Source of the DNA: Macrophomina tecta
Taxonomy: Eukaryota > Ascomycota > Dothideomycetes > Botryosphaeriales > Botryosphaeriaceae
Assembly (NCBI GenBank): GCA_024180945.1
Contig: JAKSGN010000036.1
Location: 2,294,001-2,358,000 of the forward strand
DNA: 64,000 bases
Reading direction: 5' to 3'
Shown here: one piece after another, positions 23,359 to 33,639 of the stretch
Numbering within the stretch: the stretch's first letter is position 1
Layout of the letters: each line of letters starts with the position of its first letter
Position numbers and translations under genes: made by a program
Notes under the pieces: model-generated
Database searches by the model: none
What the model was told of the DNA's origin: nothing
Seen by the model: the letters and a program-made list of their open reading frames with translations, nothing else

Positions 23359-26300
23359 AGTGGCATTCGTCGTCTGTTGCTTCGAAGGCGGGATTTTTTG
23401 CCACCGCAATCGCTCACGGCATCCGCGGTTTCTTGTATGGCCTCCGCCTAGGATTCGATTCGGGCCTGTTTAAAACTTTGATGCGCAACCCATGCAGTAA
23501 GTTCCAGTCCCCGCAGCTCGGTTGAGTTTAACCACCGCCCCAGAGCCAATCGGTTTGCTCCATATATACCCCATTTCACGGACACCGTGCCTCTCGTTTT
23601 CCAGACCCCGAGGCTTCTGCGCCATTTAAAAAACACATGGTCCTCAGCGTATTCGTAAGTCACTCGAATACGGATCGTGCTACAGAACCATGCACCCGCT
23701 GGGAACACTCACATGCCACGATGCCGCTCCTACAAAAGCCACTGCAACTCACAGTGCCTGTAGCACCGTCTCGGGCGTCTTGGTCTGCACAAGCCGTATT
23801 TCCGCGTGGTCAAAGTACCCCGCAGCACCACCCCTTGCTCGTCCTCCAACCAAACCCGCGATTTCGCTGACGTGGTCTGCGCCATGCGTTACGGCCCATA
23901 TCCCAATCGTCTTACTTGTCCTCCATGCAAGGAAGGTAATTGCATGGACACCACTGGGATATCTAAAGGGACGTTGAACATAACGACTTCGGCTTACTAA
24001 TTATTCACTTCTAGTACTGAACAAAAATGGTGAAAGGTTGTTGCGCCTGGAGCTTTTGCAAACATTACCTTTTTGTAGGGGAATCGCTTCGCAGTCAATT
24101 ACTGCTCACCGAATAGAAACGCTAATACTCGTTGAAGCACCTACAAACACTACAAAGAAGCACTAAATGAGTCGTGGCGGGCAGCTGAGTATTCCTGCGA
24201 TACAAGGGAAAATAGGAACGCCCCTGTAAGCGGTACTATGATATTTTGAAGCTGTGATCTGTACTGCCCCTACGCTATGAGACATGTCTATTCCAGACGG
24301 CTTCCGATACCAACCTTAGCAGAGGACTGAATGGCTTCTTTAAAGTCCCCTCTAGTATATACAACTTGGGTTTTGGGTATGCATCTTTAACCGCAGTGCA
24401 CGTAAGCCAAGCGAATGACTTCATTCGAGGACTCGGAACATTGACCATCACTGTCAGCCGCATCGGCCATTGTTCCATTACACTCGGCAAATGGAATGGC
24501 GCAAAATATTTTGACTAGATAATATGGACAGTTCTTGGAGATTTGGGAACCCCCTCCTACCGAATAACTTCAGTCCTTTTCTTGGAGTTACCCGGCCGCA
24601 GCCATGGCTTCAAGGAGCTTTCAACGAGCAAGATGAAGGTCAAATTGACGGCCCTCAAAGTGATAGATGATTCTTCCTCTACATTGACATGCGCAGTCCG
24701 GCTCGATATGCGAAGTGGAATCGTCGTAGAGACGGGAGCAAACTTTACCAGATCGAACACATCTATATTGCCCATATTGGTGGGTTCAGTAATGCCCTTC
24801 TGATCTTGTAAGCTTCCCCTGGTTGTAGTATCCCTGATGATGAGCTTAGAATGTAGCTAGACTCTACTGGAAGAAGGCTGAAATTTCCTCCGACGAGGCT
24901 AGAATACACGAAGGGCACCTTTCCCGCAATGGCGACAGAGCCGAATTTGGCTCACATCAATAAAGTCCAAAATTGCGTCCCGATATGACAAGTATATTCT
25001 GGTTTGTGACGAAAAGACCAAATTCACTCCTGTTTATTTATATAGCCACGGATCCACTATACCGAGCTAAATCTACCCGGGTAGGATAATTGTATAGGGA
25101 TATTTTCTAAGTCTACTACACCGAGGTGCTGGTACACATAGAATTACGGGCTGGTAAACTCGTGATCCTTAGGTATCCTCTAGAATAGGGTCTTCGCGGT
25201 TATTGTTAACAGTTATTTAACCATGTCTCATGCCTTTGCGTGGCCGGGCCGACACCAGCGAGCGTGGGGTAGACGCCTGAGCTCCTAAGGCAACGGCCCG
25301 TATATCTTTGGGTTATACTTTACGCGTGTCATCACTGAGACTAGTTGTTTCGCACGTCCGAACCGACTCGTCCCTATTCGCTCGGCGATATAGGACTTGG
25401 TCCCGACTTCTCGCGGTTCATTTTCGTGGGTCGGCCTATGGGGCAATGTGATGCTCTTTTAACTGCAGCAAGTCAAATAAGTCTACGGATTAATCTCCAA
25501 TCTCCATCTGCCGGCGTCGCTACTTTCGCGTTCCCAGCGATGGAGAACCTCAGCTACTCCGTGCGTAAAAGTGCCAAAGTGGTGCGATCTGACCTAAGCG
25601 TCTCCACAGCGCTCTAATCGGAATGGTATTCGTCAACGCTAAATGGAAGGCAATGGTCTGGGACTGCGCCGCGGCTGAGGCTGCTCCGCTCCAGGCAGCT
25701 GACGCCGCCGTTACCGCGACCCAGGGAACTCAAGCCATTGGCAACTAAGGCATGCATAATCCTCGAATTTACCACCGCATCCTCATCTCTGATCAAAGCG
25801 TCCACCAGTCTGCCCTCGGCGCCGGCTTCTGATGGCTACCGTCACGGGCGCCATTTTGGCCATGCTGCACGACGTTGGCGTGCCCTAGAGCGTGTACCTC
25901 TTCGGCGGCAAGCAGGAAACATTCACTGCCATCAAACCGGCCGTCAGGGCGCTTGAGATAGCCCAATACGTCGGTGGTAACCGCGCTGCAACAGCCTTTC
26001 TCGAAATCGTCCTTGCTGCAAGCGTATACGAAGTGGTCGCCCGCTTCATCCAAGAAGCGATTTGGACTATGTTACCTGTGCAATAATCCCTCGTCCCCGG
26101 AATGCTGTGAGGCTCAAGAAGGCCCCGCTTTTCAAGGAAGCGGGCGTCCAGGATTTCATCAAGACATTATGGATCCCCTACATCATCGGAAGTGCGCAGG
26201 GATTTCTTTCGGACGCTGGGAGGCAGTTTGATGAAAATTACATTGTCAATCGCGGCGAGAGCGCAAAATGTGGCCAGCAGGTCCATGCGCTCGAAAAGCT

Positions 26301-27309
26301 CAGCCGGGCGAGTGAGGGACTGGGCGAATCGGGCGAGCTCATAACTCTTGTACTCGAATTATCCAAACAGTAGATCTAACGAGGTTACGTTGGTGATGAG
26401 ATTAGTGCTTTGGTGCAGCTGGTGTAGTGAAGCCTATCTCTCCCCGGCACCTCAACTTGCTGCAATTCCACCGAGCGCGTAGTTCTCCGTCTATCTTTAT
26501 CCTGTGACCCATTAGCCACCCTGTCAATGTGAAAAGCGCCCTACTCAGAACCTGGACATAGGCTTTGTCGTCTATCCATTGCGTCTTATCACGCATAGGA
26601 AGTAACGGTCTCTTCAAATCCGAGCAATAATTTGTTATCCGGACAAAACCGCTGGTATGCTGCTGGGAAGACGTAAATCCCCACCGAGAATTTCGCCTCT
26701 GAAGGGTCGTTCGCCAATTGGATGCTGAGGATACTCGTGGACCTCGGGACGGCCAAGTGCGTCAAGTTCCAGGTACGGGCCTGCTTCTGCCTCTCGTCGA
26801 GGTTCAAGAACTCTTAGATGCGGAGGGCGAAGGCTTCTGCATAAAAACAAGAAGTGTGAGCCCACAGCATCTTAACGAGGACGGGCTGGGTTCAATTATT
26901 GGGGTCGGGCGCCCAATTCTACTGATTGGTTACCGTTCGTTCATGGAGAATAAGGTGTGATGGTGAGGTGGACAAACTTTGCTAGCGAACGTTAATTGAT
27001 GCGCCCTTTGTCTCAAGAAGATCTATTAAGCGTCGGAACACGTAGCGACTGGATGTAACTTGGTGTGATTATTGTTGTTTCCGTACAGCGAAGACAAATG
27101 GGGCAATGCTGCCGTGTGAAGACTGTCGCCGCAAACGATGGCACAAGGAGGGTGGCACAAGAAGCGCGGAAGACATCAGTAAGGAGGGCCGGTTCAGTAA
27201 ATTTGATAGCCTCCGCCGATGCTAAATTAACAGCGTTTGCTCCGACAAAAACAGCCGTACGCGATTCTTCTCGCTGCTACTCATCGCTTCTCGGTGGCGT
27301 GGGCCATGG
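23359..27309. other. Gene-poor 4-kb stretch, possible unrecognised relics
   Basis: Scattered frames (for example plus 24,543-24,803, plus 25,345-25,617 and the fragments across 25,620-26,370) look like pieces of decayed genes, but none has a motif I can name and joined frames still contain stops. I see no RNA gene. Composition is more AT-rich than the left end of the window, but CpA/TpG dinucleotides are still present, unlike the RIP block. Confidence 0.4.
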
Positions 27310-27706
27310 GTGCCGCTAAAGGTGAGAATCTCGGGCCTAGGACTTCTGGCCATATCGATTATCATCGTGACGGTTGCTGCCTTGTTCACCAGCCTGAGAT
27401 TCTATGCAAGGTACCTGAAAGGCAAGATCTACTGGTGGGATGATTGGACGGTACTTGTCGCTCTGGCATGCACATTCAGCCCGACCTACTCCGCGTTGAG
27501 AAAGCTAACGACCGCTGGCAGCCGTTCGTTTTCGCCTGTTGTGCTATTAACGGAGCACAAATACGATATGGACTCGGTCGGCATGTCCACACGCTTTCGA
27601 CGCGTGACGCAGACATGGTCGTGACGATAGAGTACGCCTTCGAGTGGCTCTACCCGAGCACCCTTGGCGTCATCAAGATATCGGTCCTTCTCCTTTACTA
27701 CCGGGT
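27310..27706 (+). pseudogene. Fungal rhodopsin/Pth11-like membrane protein, 5' part, split by element A
   Basis: The left half of a gene cut by the retrotransposon. An exon up to 27,450 encodes a membrane helix then FYARYLKGKIYWWDDW, the hallmark of the fungal rhodopsin (integral membrane, Pth11-like) family. An intron at 27,451-27,521 has a GCTAAC branch. The next exon, 27,522-27,706, encodes GLGRHVHTLS and a helix ending LLYYRV, broken inside the Val codon. The missing base of that codon and the rest of the protein resume at 50,379. The true N-terminus is unclear: no ATG lies in frame just upstream. Members are seven-helix surface proteins of mostly unknown ligand. Reading frame, splice sites and motifs are otherwise intact, so the disruption is the main lesion. 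Confidence 0.88.
27702..27706. repeat. Target-site duplication CGGGT of element A, left copy
   Basis: CGGGT here and at 50,374-50,378 directly flank the element ends (TG and CA). Keeping one copy restores the host reading frame across Tyr-Tyr-Arg-Val-Phe-Gly. Confidence 0.95.
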
Positions 27707-27771
27707 TGTAACGAGCGGGCCTCTGCCTCTAAGGATCCAAACACCAAAGAGGGAGAGGCCCGCTCGTTACA
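27707..27771 (+). repeat. Abnormal 5' end of element A: fold-back of the LTR 3' end
   Basis: Instead of a 445-bp LTR, the left end is 65 bp. Its first 50 bases are the exact reverse complement of the last 50 bases of the 3' LTR (50,324-50,373). Its two ends form a 17-bp inverted repeat, TGTAACGAGCGGGCCTC with GAGGCCCGCTCGTTACA. No U3 or R is present, so this copy has no promoter of its own at the left. Confidence 0.88.
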
Positions 27772-27773
27772 CT

Positions 27774-27781
27774 TTGACCAC
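27774..27781 (+). other. Candidate primer-binding site of element A (self-priming type)
   Basis: TTGACCAC lies two bases after the 5' LTR end. It does not begin TGG, as a tRNA 3'-end site would. It is complementary to GTGGTCAA at 50,190-50,197, which lies about 36-38 nt after the LTR TATA box, where the transcript should start. Confidence 0.5.
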
Positions 27782-27862
27782 CATCCTTGCAAGGAGAGGA
27801 AGGTTCCGAGATCAAGTCTCATCGGGTAAGGTATCACCCCCTAACGAGTTTAGGAAACAGCA

Positions 27863-28900
27863 ATGGACTCGGTCAACATGGAGGACATCAGCGCGGGACA
27901 AGATCGTCCAGCAGTTCCTCACACACCGACTCCCGGGCCCCCTCAGCCCGCTCGACAGGAGCAAACGGAGCCCACCATAAGAGAACTCATATAGATGATT
28001 TAGGAACTACGAGCCGAGAATCTCGTCCTAAGGGGTCGGCAGGATCAAACCACTAGGCTAAGCCCTACAAGGGACCCAACCACTAAGATTAAAGTACCGA
28101 AGCCGGACCTTTACCACGGAGAGCGTACTAAGACGTAGAGCTTCCTTATATAGCTAGAAGACTATCTGTACTTCGCTAAAGAATAATTCGGTAACGACGC
28201 AAACAAGGTTCGCTACGCTAGTACCTTCCTCCGAGGAGCAGCAGAAAAGTGGTTTAGACCTTATAAACGAGAGACCTAAGAAAAGCCGTAATAGTAATAA
28301 TTACCTTAGACCTAGGCTATCTTCTCTAACTATAGAATATTCGCTAAATAACTACAGAACGCTTTTAGTACTATTAACGAGGCTAAGCGCGCTAATTAGA
28401 TTCTTTTTAGGATTTAGTAGAAAAAGTCCGTACTCGACTATACGGCCGAGTTTCAAGAAGCAGCCTACGTCGCCGGAGAGCACTTAGACTACACGCTCTA
28501 ATAGCTATACTACCGCGGCCTAAAGGACGAGATCAAAGAGGCTATGTCCTACTACGACGAACTAGAAACACTCCCGGAACTAATCCGCCTGGCTACCGAT
28601 ATAGATAGAAGACGCACCAATAGATGGTTCGAGAAAAAGAATAGCTACTAAGTAAATATAACTAAGCCACGCCGAGAACGCACTACGTTAGAAGGAGAAG
28701 ATACTATGGCTTTAGACGCCGCTAACCGCTAAGACGATAAAAAGAAAATAAGGGTCGAAATAATAATAAAAAGCCTAAAGAACCTAACCTAAATTAGACG
28801 AACGAGTAGAAGTAGCGCTATAAGAATCGACTCTATATTACCTATAGTAGTAATAAGCACTTCTCTTCTAAGTACCCGTAGAACCCTCGCAATAAAAAAA
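27863..28900 (+). pseudogene. gag: gag of element A, RIP-inactivated
   Basis: Starts at the ATG at 27,863. The first 45 codons are intact, then TAG/TAA codons interrupt at Gln and Trp positions. KVPKPDLYHGE followed by a helical capsid-like region with FLRGAAEKWF is typical of fungal gypsy Gag. A CCHC-like knuckle lies at about 28,832-28,875 in the +1-shifted frame, with the pattern C-x2-C-x4-H-x4-C, but every Cys position is a Tyr codon (TAT/TAC), which RIP makes from TGT/TGC. The frame change before the knuckle may be an indel. Confidence 0.75.
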
Positions 28901-29879
28901 AAGGAGAAGCAGACCTCGAGCGCTTAGCGCGAAGTATTAGTTACATCCCGCTAAGACAACTACAATACGCTATACTAAATAGCCTACTATAACGATAACT
29001 ATTAAACGTACTAAAGCAGCAAGGATATATTAGAATAGTATTCTTACGAACCTCGACAATTTAGTATAATAACTAGGAACGAGAAAGTACTAGAAATCGA
29101 CGACTTAATCGACGACTTTCCCTACGACGACGAGCTAGTTAATAGCGATATAGGCGAACTCTATAATAGCACCCCTAAGTCTAGCGAAGCCGGGAATATA
29201 GAATAATAGTAGAACTAAGCTATGCTCGACCGAATCACGGAATACTTAAGTAGGTATGGGGATATAAGGCGTATTAAACCTAGCCTTACCCCGATAATTA
29301 ACTAGACCCCCGGATTAAGGATAGACCTACTACTATAGTAATATTAGGTGTGGAAGGAAAAGCTTAGCTCTCGATTCTATAAAGGTAGTATATAGTATTC
29401 CTAGAAGGAATTACCCCTCGTCTTAGCCGACGAAGTAGCGTCCTAGCTCGAAGATAAGGCCCGGGGAGTATAGTAGTAACGGGACCTCGCGTATTTACGT
29501 AGTATAGCGTTAACCCTCGGCCTATACGGAATAGTAACAAGGGTATAAAATACCCTATAATAGATTCTGAAGGAGAAATATACTATGCCTATCTTCGAAT
29601 ACTAGGTCTATAATAACTAAATCTACTAGAGGCGCCTTATTAGGCGCGGATACTAGATATAGTAGAAGAAATTACCGACCTCGGCTAAGAACTAGGACCT
29701 CTACTTCTACGAGAAAATAGCCCGCTAATACTTAGTAAAAAACTAGACGGCCCTACGGTATTAGAATCGACCTAGGGGCTATAGTCTAGGTTCCTTTATA
29801 TAGTATTACGTATATCGAATACGGGAATTCTTACCGGACTAAATCTTTAGAGATAATTTAAAATGAAAGAAACGCTTAA

Positions 29880-30200
29880 CGAACGTCCTATCTCGATACT
29901 AATCGATATAGGGTCGAGCGGAAACTTTATATATAACGAGTTTATAGAATAGTATAAGATTCTATACCGAAAAAAGAAAGAGCTATATTCGCTTAGCGGA
30001 TTTAACGGGAAAAGCTTAGTCTACGAAGAAGGCTAGGTAAAGATAGAAACGAAGAAAGTAACCCTTTAAATTAAAAACTATTAGAAATAGATCTCTCTTA
30101 ACGTCTAACGTATCCCTAGGTACAATATTATTCTAGGTATACCCTAGATCCGAACCTAGAAACCTATCTTCGACTTTAGCGAAGGAGACGAAATTATTTT
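29880..30200 (+). pseudogene. Retropepsin-like protease region of element A, RIP-inactivated
   Basis: Encodes LIDIGSSGNFI, corresponding to the active-site D-(S/T)-G region, and about 75 codons later an IILGIP motif typical of the retropepsin C-terminal part. Several TAG/TAA codons interrupt it. Confidence 0.7.
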
Positions 30201-31019
30201 TTAAGAAGAGATTAACGACCTCCTACGAAAATTTAGGTTACGTATAGAAAACGGGTTAATAAACACCCTATAGCGACTCTTACCTACTATAAATTAGGAA
30301 GTAGCTAGTGTAAGGCCTAAATATAGCGACTATATAGGTAACTCCGATAGTAGTATAAGTTAGAACTAGGACTACGGCGTAGAAGACGAAGCCTTCTCGG
30401 TAAAATACTACTCTATTATAGAAATAAGCCCTACTAAGCGAAACGATACCCTTAAATTATTAGAAGAAACGTAAGACTTAAACGATAGCATAAGGCCTAG
30501 TAACGGTAGTATTAATGGCAACCTTAAGAAAGGCCTAAGATAGAACTAGGACTATAGCGTATAAAACGCCGCCTTCTTAGTAAAATATAGCGCCTTAAGC
30601 GGAGTAAGCCCTACCGAGTTAAGTATTTCCGAAACCTAGATGTAATACTTATTACGAAGAACTACGCGGAGAAAGCGTAAGGCTAAGAGTAAGGCTTCGT
30701 AAAAGTAATTAGTAGCTATTAAACCTCCCGTAGACGTCTAGATAATTTTAAAAGAGGCATTTAGGCGTATACGACGCTAAGAATAATAGGTCTACCTTAT
30801 ATATATTAAGCCCTTATCGGCAGTGCAATAGAGAGCACTAGCTAGGGCCTAATAAAAAAGGCTAAAGAATAAGAACTATCTAACTTCTATTAGAGAAGAC
30901 GATCCTACAAGGATTAAAAGAGAATAATACGGTAGTTTAAAGATACGATAGTAATTATAAGAAATACCTCTAATTCTAAAAATAGAAACGGTACCCGAAG
31001 AGTATTAGAACTTAGTTAC

Positions 31020-31314
31020 CGTTTACTAAGAAAGAGAAAAGGGAGACTTACCTAAATATTAACTATAGAACTACGAGATTTCGCTTAGACTAGAAACGAA
31101 GCCGGCTTATAAGCCTATCTACTTCTTATTAAAGAAGAAAATAGAGGCTTTAAAGAAATATATTAAGAAGAACCTCGAACGAGAATATATTTAGTTATTA
31201 ATATTATCCGCCGGATATCCGATCCTCTTCGTTTCTAAAAAGAATAGTAAGTTACGCCTCTATATTAACTATTAATAGCTTAATAATATTACGATTAAGA
31301 ACCGATACCCGCTC
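31020..31314 (+). pseudogene. pol: Reverse transcriptase of element A, first piece
   Basis: Encodes the N-terminal RT region (YEISL...KPIYFLLKKK, then SAGYPILFVSKK and LRLYINY). It stops at NRYPL where element B entered. After B the frame continues as PRINEL...KYFIKLDLRD at 39,266, the expected next RT block. Confidence 0.88.
31310..31314. repeat. Target-site duplication CGCTC of element B, left copy
   Basis: CGCTC is repeated at 39,261-39,265. One copy joins the RT codons on both sides in frame. Confidence 0.95.
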
Positions 31315-31507
31315 TATTAGAATAATAGGCCCTAGTATACCCTTAGAGTGCTTATACCGTACGTTCCACATGCTTATCACGTGCTACGCACGGGCCCCCA
31401 GTATATAATGCTACTAAGGGGTAAATCCTGCACTACTAAAGATTCGTATCTAAGAATATACGACTCTTCTAAAGGCTTCCTACTTATAATTAGCCTATTT
31501 ACTTATA
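31315..31507 (+). repeat. 5' LTR of element B (193 bp)
   Basis: Begins TATTAGAATAATAGGCCC and ends ATTTACTTATA. TATATAA at 31,402-31,408 is a likely promoter element; AAAGATTCG at 31,438-31,446 marks the presumed transcript start. It matches the 3' LTR and both LTRs of C in length and layout. Confidence 0.93.
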
Positions 31508-31509
31508 AT

Positions 31510-31518
31510 CGAATCCTT
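31510..31518 (+). other. Candidate primer-binding site of element B (self-priming type)
   Basis: CGAATCCTT starts two bases after the 5' LTR. It is the exact complement of AAGGATTCG, the sequence about 36 nt after the TATA start in the best-preserved LTR copy (plus-strand 46,853-46,861 in element C). It does not look like a tRNA 3'-end site. Confidence 0.5.
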
Positions 31519-31699
31519 CTTAATTTTTTTTAGAAAAGTAGCCGGCCTTAAAGGGCTATATATAATAATTCCGACGAAAAGAACGATTTTACGATAATAG
31601 AAATAAGGGGCTAATAAAGCCGTTCGAATACTCGATACGAACGAATAGAAATAGGCTTATTAACCCCCGAAGGCCATTAAACGCTAATCGTTAATAGGA

Positions 31700-32780
31700 G
31701 CGCCTAGGGTGCTAAATGCCTAATAGGCGACGCGGCCGAACTAGGGGCGCCTATAGCTATCGACGAACTATAACGCTTACGCAGCGCACCTACGAAAGAT
31801 ATACTAAAAGCCGAGCTCCTAGAACGCCTTAATCGCGTTAAGGTTCTATAACAGCTATAAGCGGCCTTTAACGACGAACTACCTATCGTTCCTACGCCGA
31901 ACGCAGGCGAAATATATACGGAAAGTAGGATAGATAATAGTAAAAAGCAACTTAACCTCCTCGTAAAAAACCCACCTCTAAAACTCGAAGGCCTTACTTA
32001 GGGCTCATACGACTTATAGACGAATGCGGTAGAGATACGTTTTAGCGTATACCGAGCGGATAAGGACTGCCTTAGAAAGACCCTCTAGACCACTAAAGAG
32101 CTATCTAAATATAAGACCCTCTCCTAGCACGTCTAAAGACGTCTAATAAACTAGAAGAAACTAGCACTACTCTAGTAGAAGTTTAAAACGTTAGTATAGA
32201 ATTATATTCGTAATTCTATCATCTACCGCCTTAATAACGCTGTTAGTTATTATACTACGGTAATAAAGAAGGGCTAGAAGTTTATAGAATTCTACGCCTA
32301 AATAAAGACGTACGAGGATAAATTCACGTATCGAATTTAGAACGTAGATTACCGTATTAACTAGATTTACTCTCGGCTTCTACTATCTATACATACGGAG
32401 CTCGTACGCCAGTCCTTCTTTACTAGGGTATAGGTAGAAGAGGATTTAGTAGCTAAAATCCAACGCGTTAAGTAAACGCTAGAGGTAACGAGGCCCTATA
32501 AAAAGGGCGAGAACGGGTAGTAGTCGTAGAGAACTAAGCGCCCTTTTACTACCCCTAGCCTAGGACGTAACAGTCCCTATAAGGGTTTTAGAAATAGTAA
32601 GAAGGCTAAAGGGGACTAAAAATCCGAAGCTTTAGCTCTTCTAAAGAACGTAGGCAATTCGTATAGATCTAGTACCCCGAACGTAGGCGAAAAGCAGGCT
32701 AAAGACTATACTAACTAGGCGAACTATAAAGGTAAGTAAGACTCGGGAAAAGAAAAGCTCTAATCGCTTTTCTCTTCTTC
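31700..32780 (+). pseudogene. gag: gag of element B, RIP-inactivated
   Basis: One frame interrupted only by TAG/TAA codons encodes an acidic/helical N-terminal region, then a capsid-like segment (FIEFYAQIKTYEDKF around 32,280-32,330) and a basic, Gln/Ser-rich C-terminal part. It is unlike the Gag of element A, so the two elements belong to different families. Confidence 0.65.
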
Positions 32781-33639
32781 TTACGGTTAGGGCCTTAAAC
32801 GAAAGGTAGTTTAAAACGTATAGAAATTATTACTTCGATAGAAACCCTATTCGGTCCTACTAAAATTCGAGTATTAATAGATTATAATTACGACCTAAAC
32901 CTTGTATTCCTTAAATACGTAGAGCGACTTGCCTTATAAAATATATAAGCTAGTACTAGGCCGTCTACCCGCCTTCTTAATAATACTACCGTTACGTTGC
33001 ACGACTCTTATTATATAGGGGTTACTATGTGCGACTCGGGAGGCGCTACGCGTACTACTAAACCCTAACCTTACTAAAGTAGCTTGTTTACGGGCTACGA
33101 TACTATACTCGGTATACCCTAGCTCGGGGCTACCGGGCCGGTTATCGATTTTAGAAGAGGAACGTTTTACTAGAGTATAAACTCGCTAGAGCGTATATAT
33201 CTAGTAAGCGCTACTAAATTATTCTAGAACTTAGAACTAGGGGAGTCTATTTACTCTCTCTAGCCGTCTAACTACTAGCTCTCGCCTACGGATAATCTAG
33301 AAAGTTAAAAAAATAACTTTAACTCTTTCGCAGCCCTCTCGCGGGCGGAAAGTATACTAAACGCACGCGAGAAGTAGGGCGGGGATAACTAGAATCCGAA
33401 AGGGCTTCTACCTAACTAAACTCTCTTCTATCTATGGGGGCTGTACTCCCGCATCTAAAGAGCATGCGAACCGTATAAGAAACTCGCCGGTTTAGTAAAC
33501 GTACTACTAGCTAAGGTGGCTAAGAAGGTCCGCGATAAGATTCTAGATACTTATAGAGAGTACTTAGACGTATTTTTAGATAAATAAGCTACTAAGCTAC
33601 CGTAATATACTAAGTTTAATTATACTATTAATCTCGTTA

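Noticed and set aside
27707..27771. The 65-bp palindrome as an independent small transposon or a transcription terminator
   Set aside because: Its outer arm is identical to the end of the 3' LTR and it borders gag directly, so it is part of element A.
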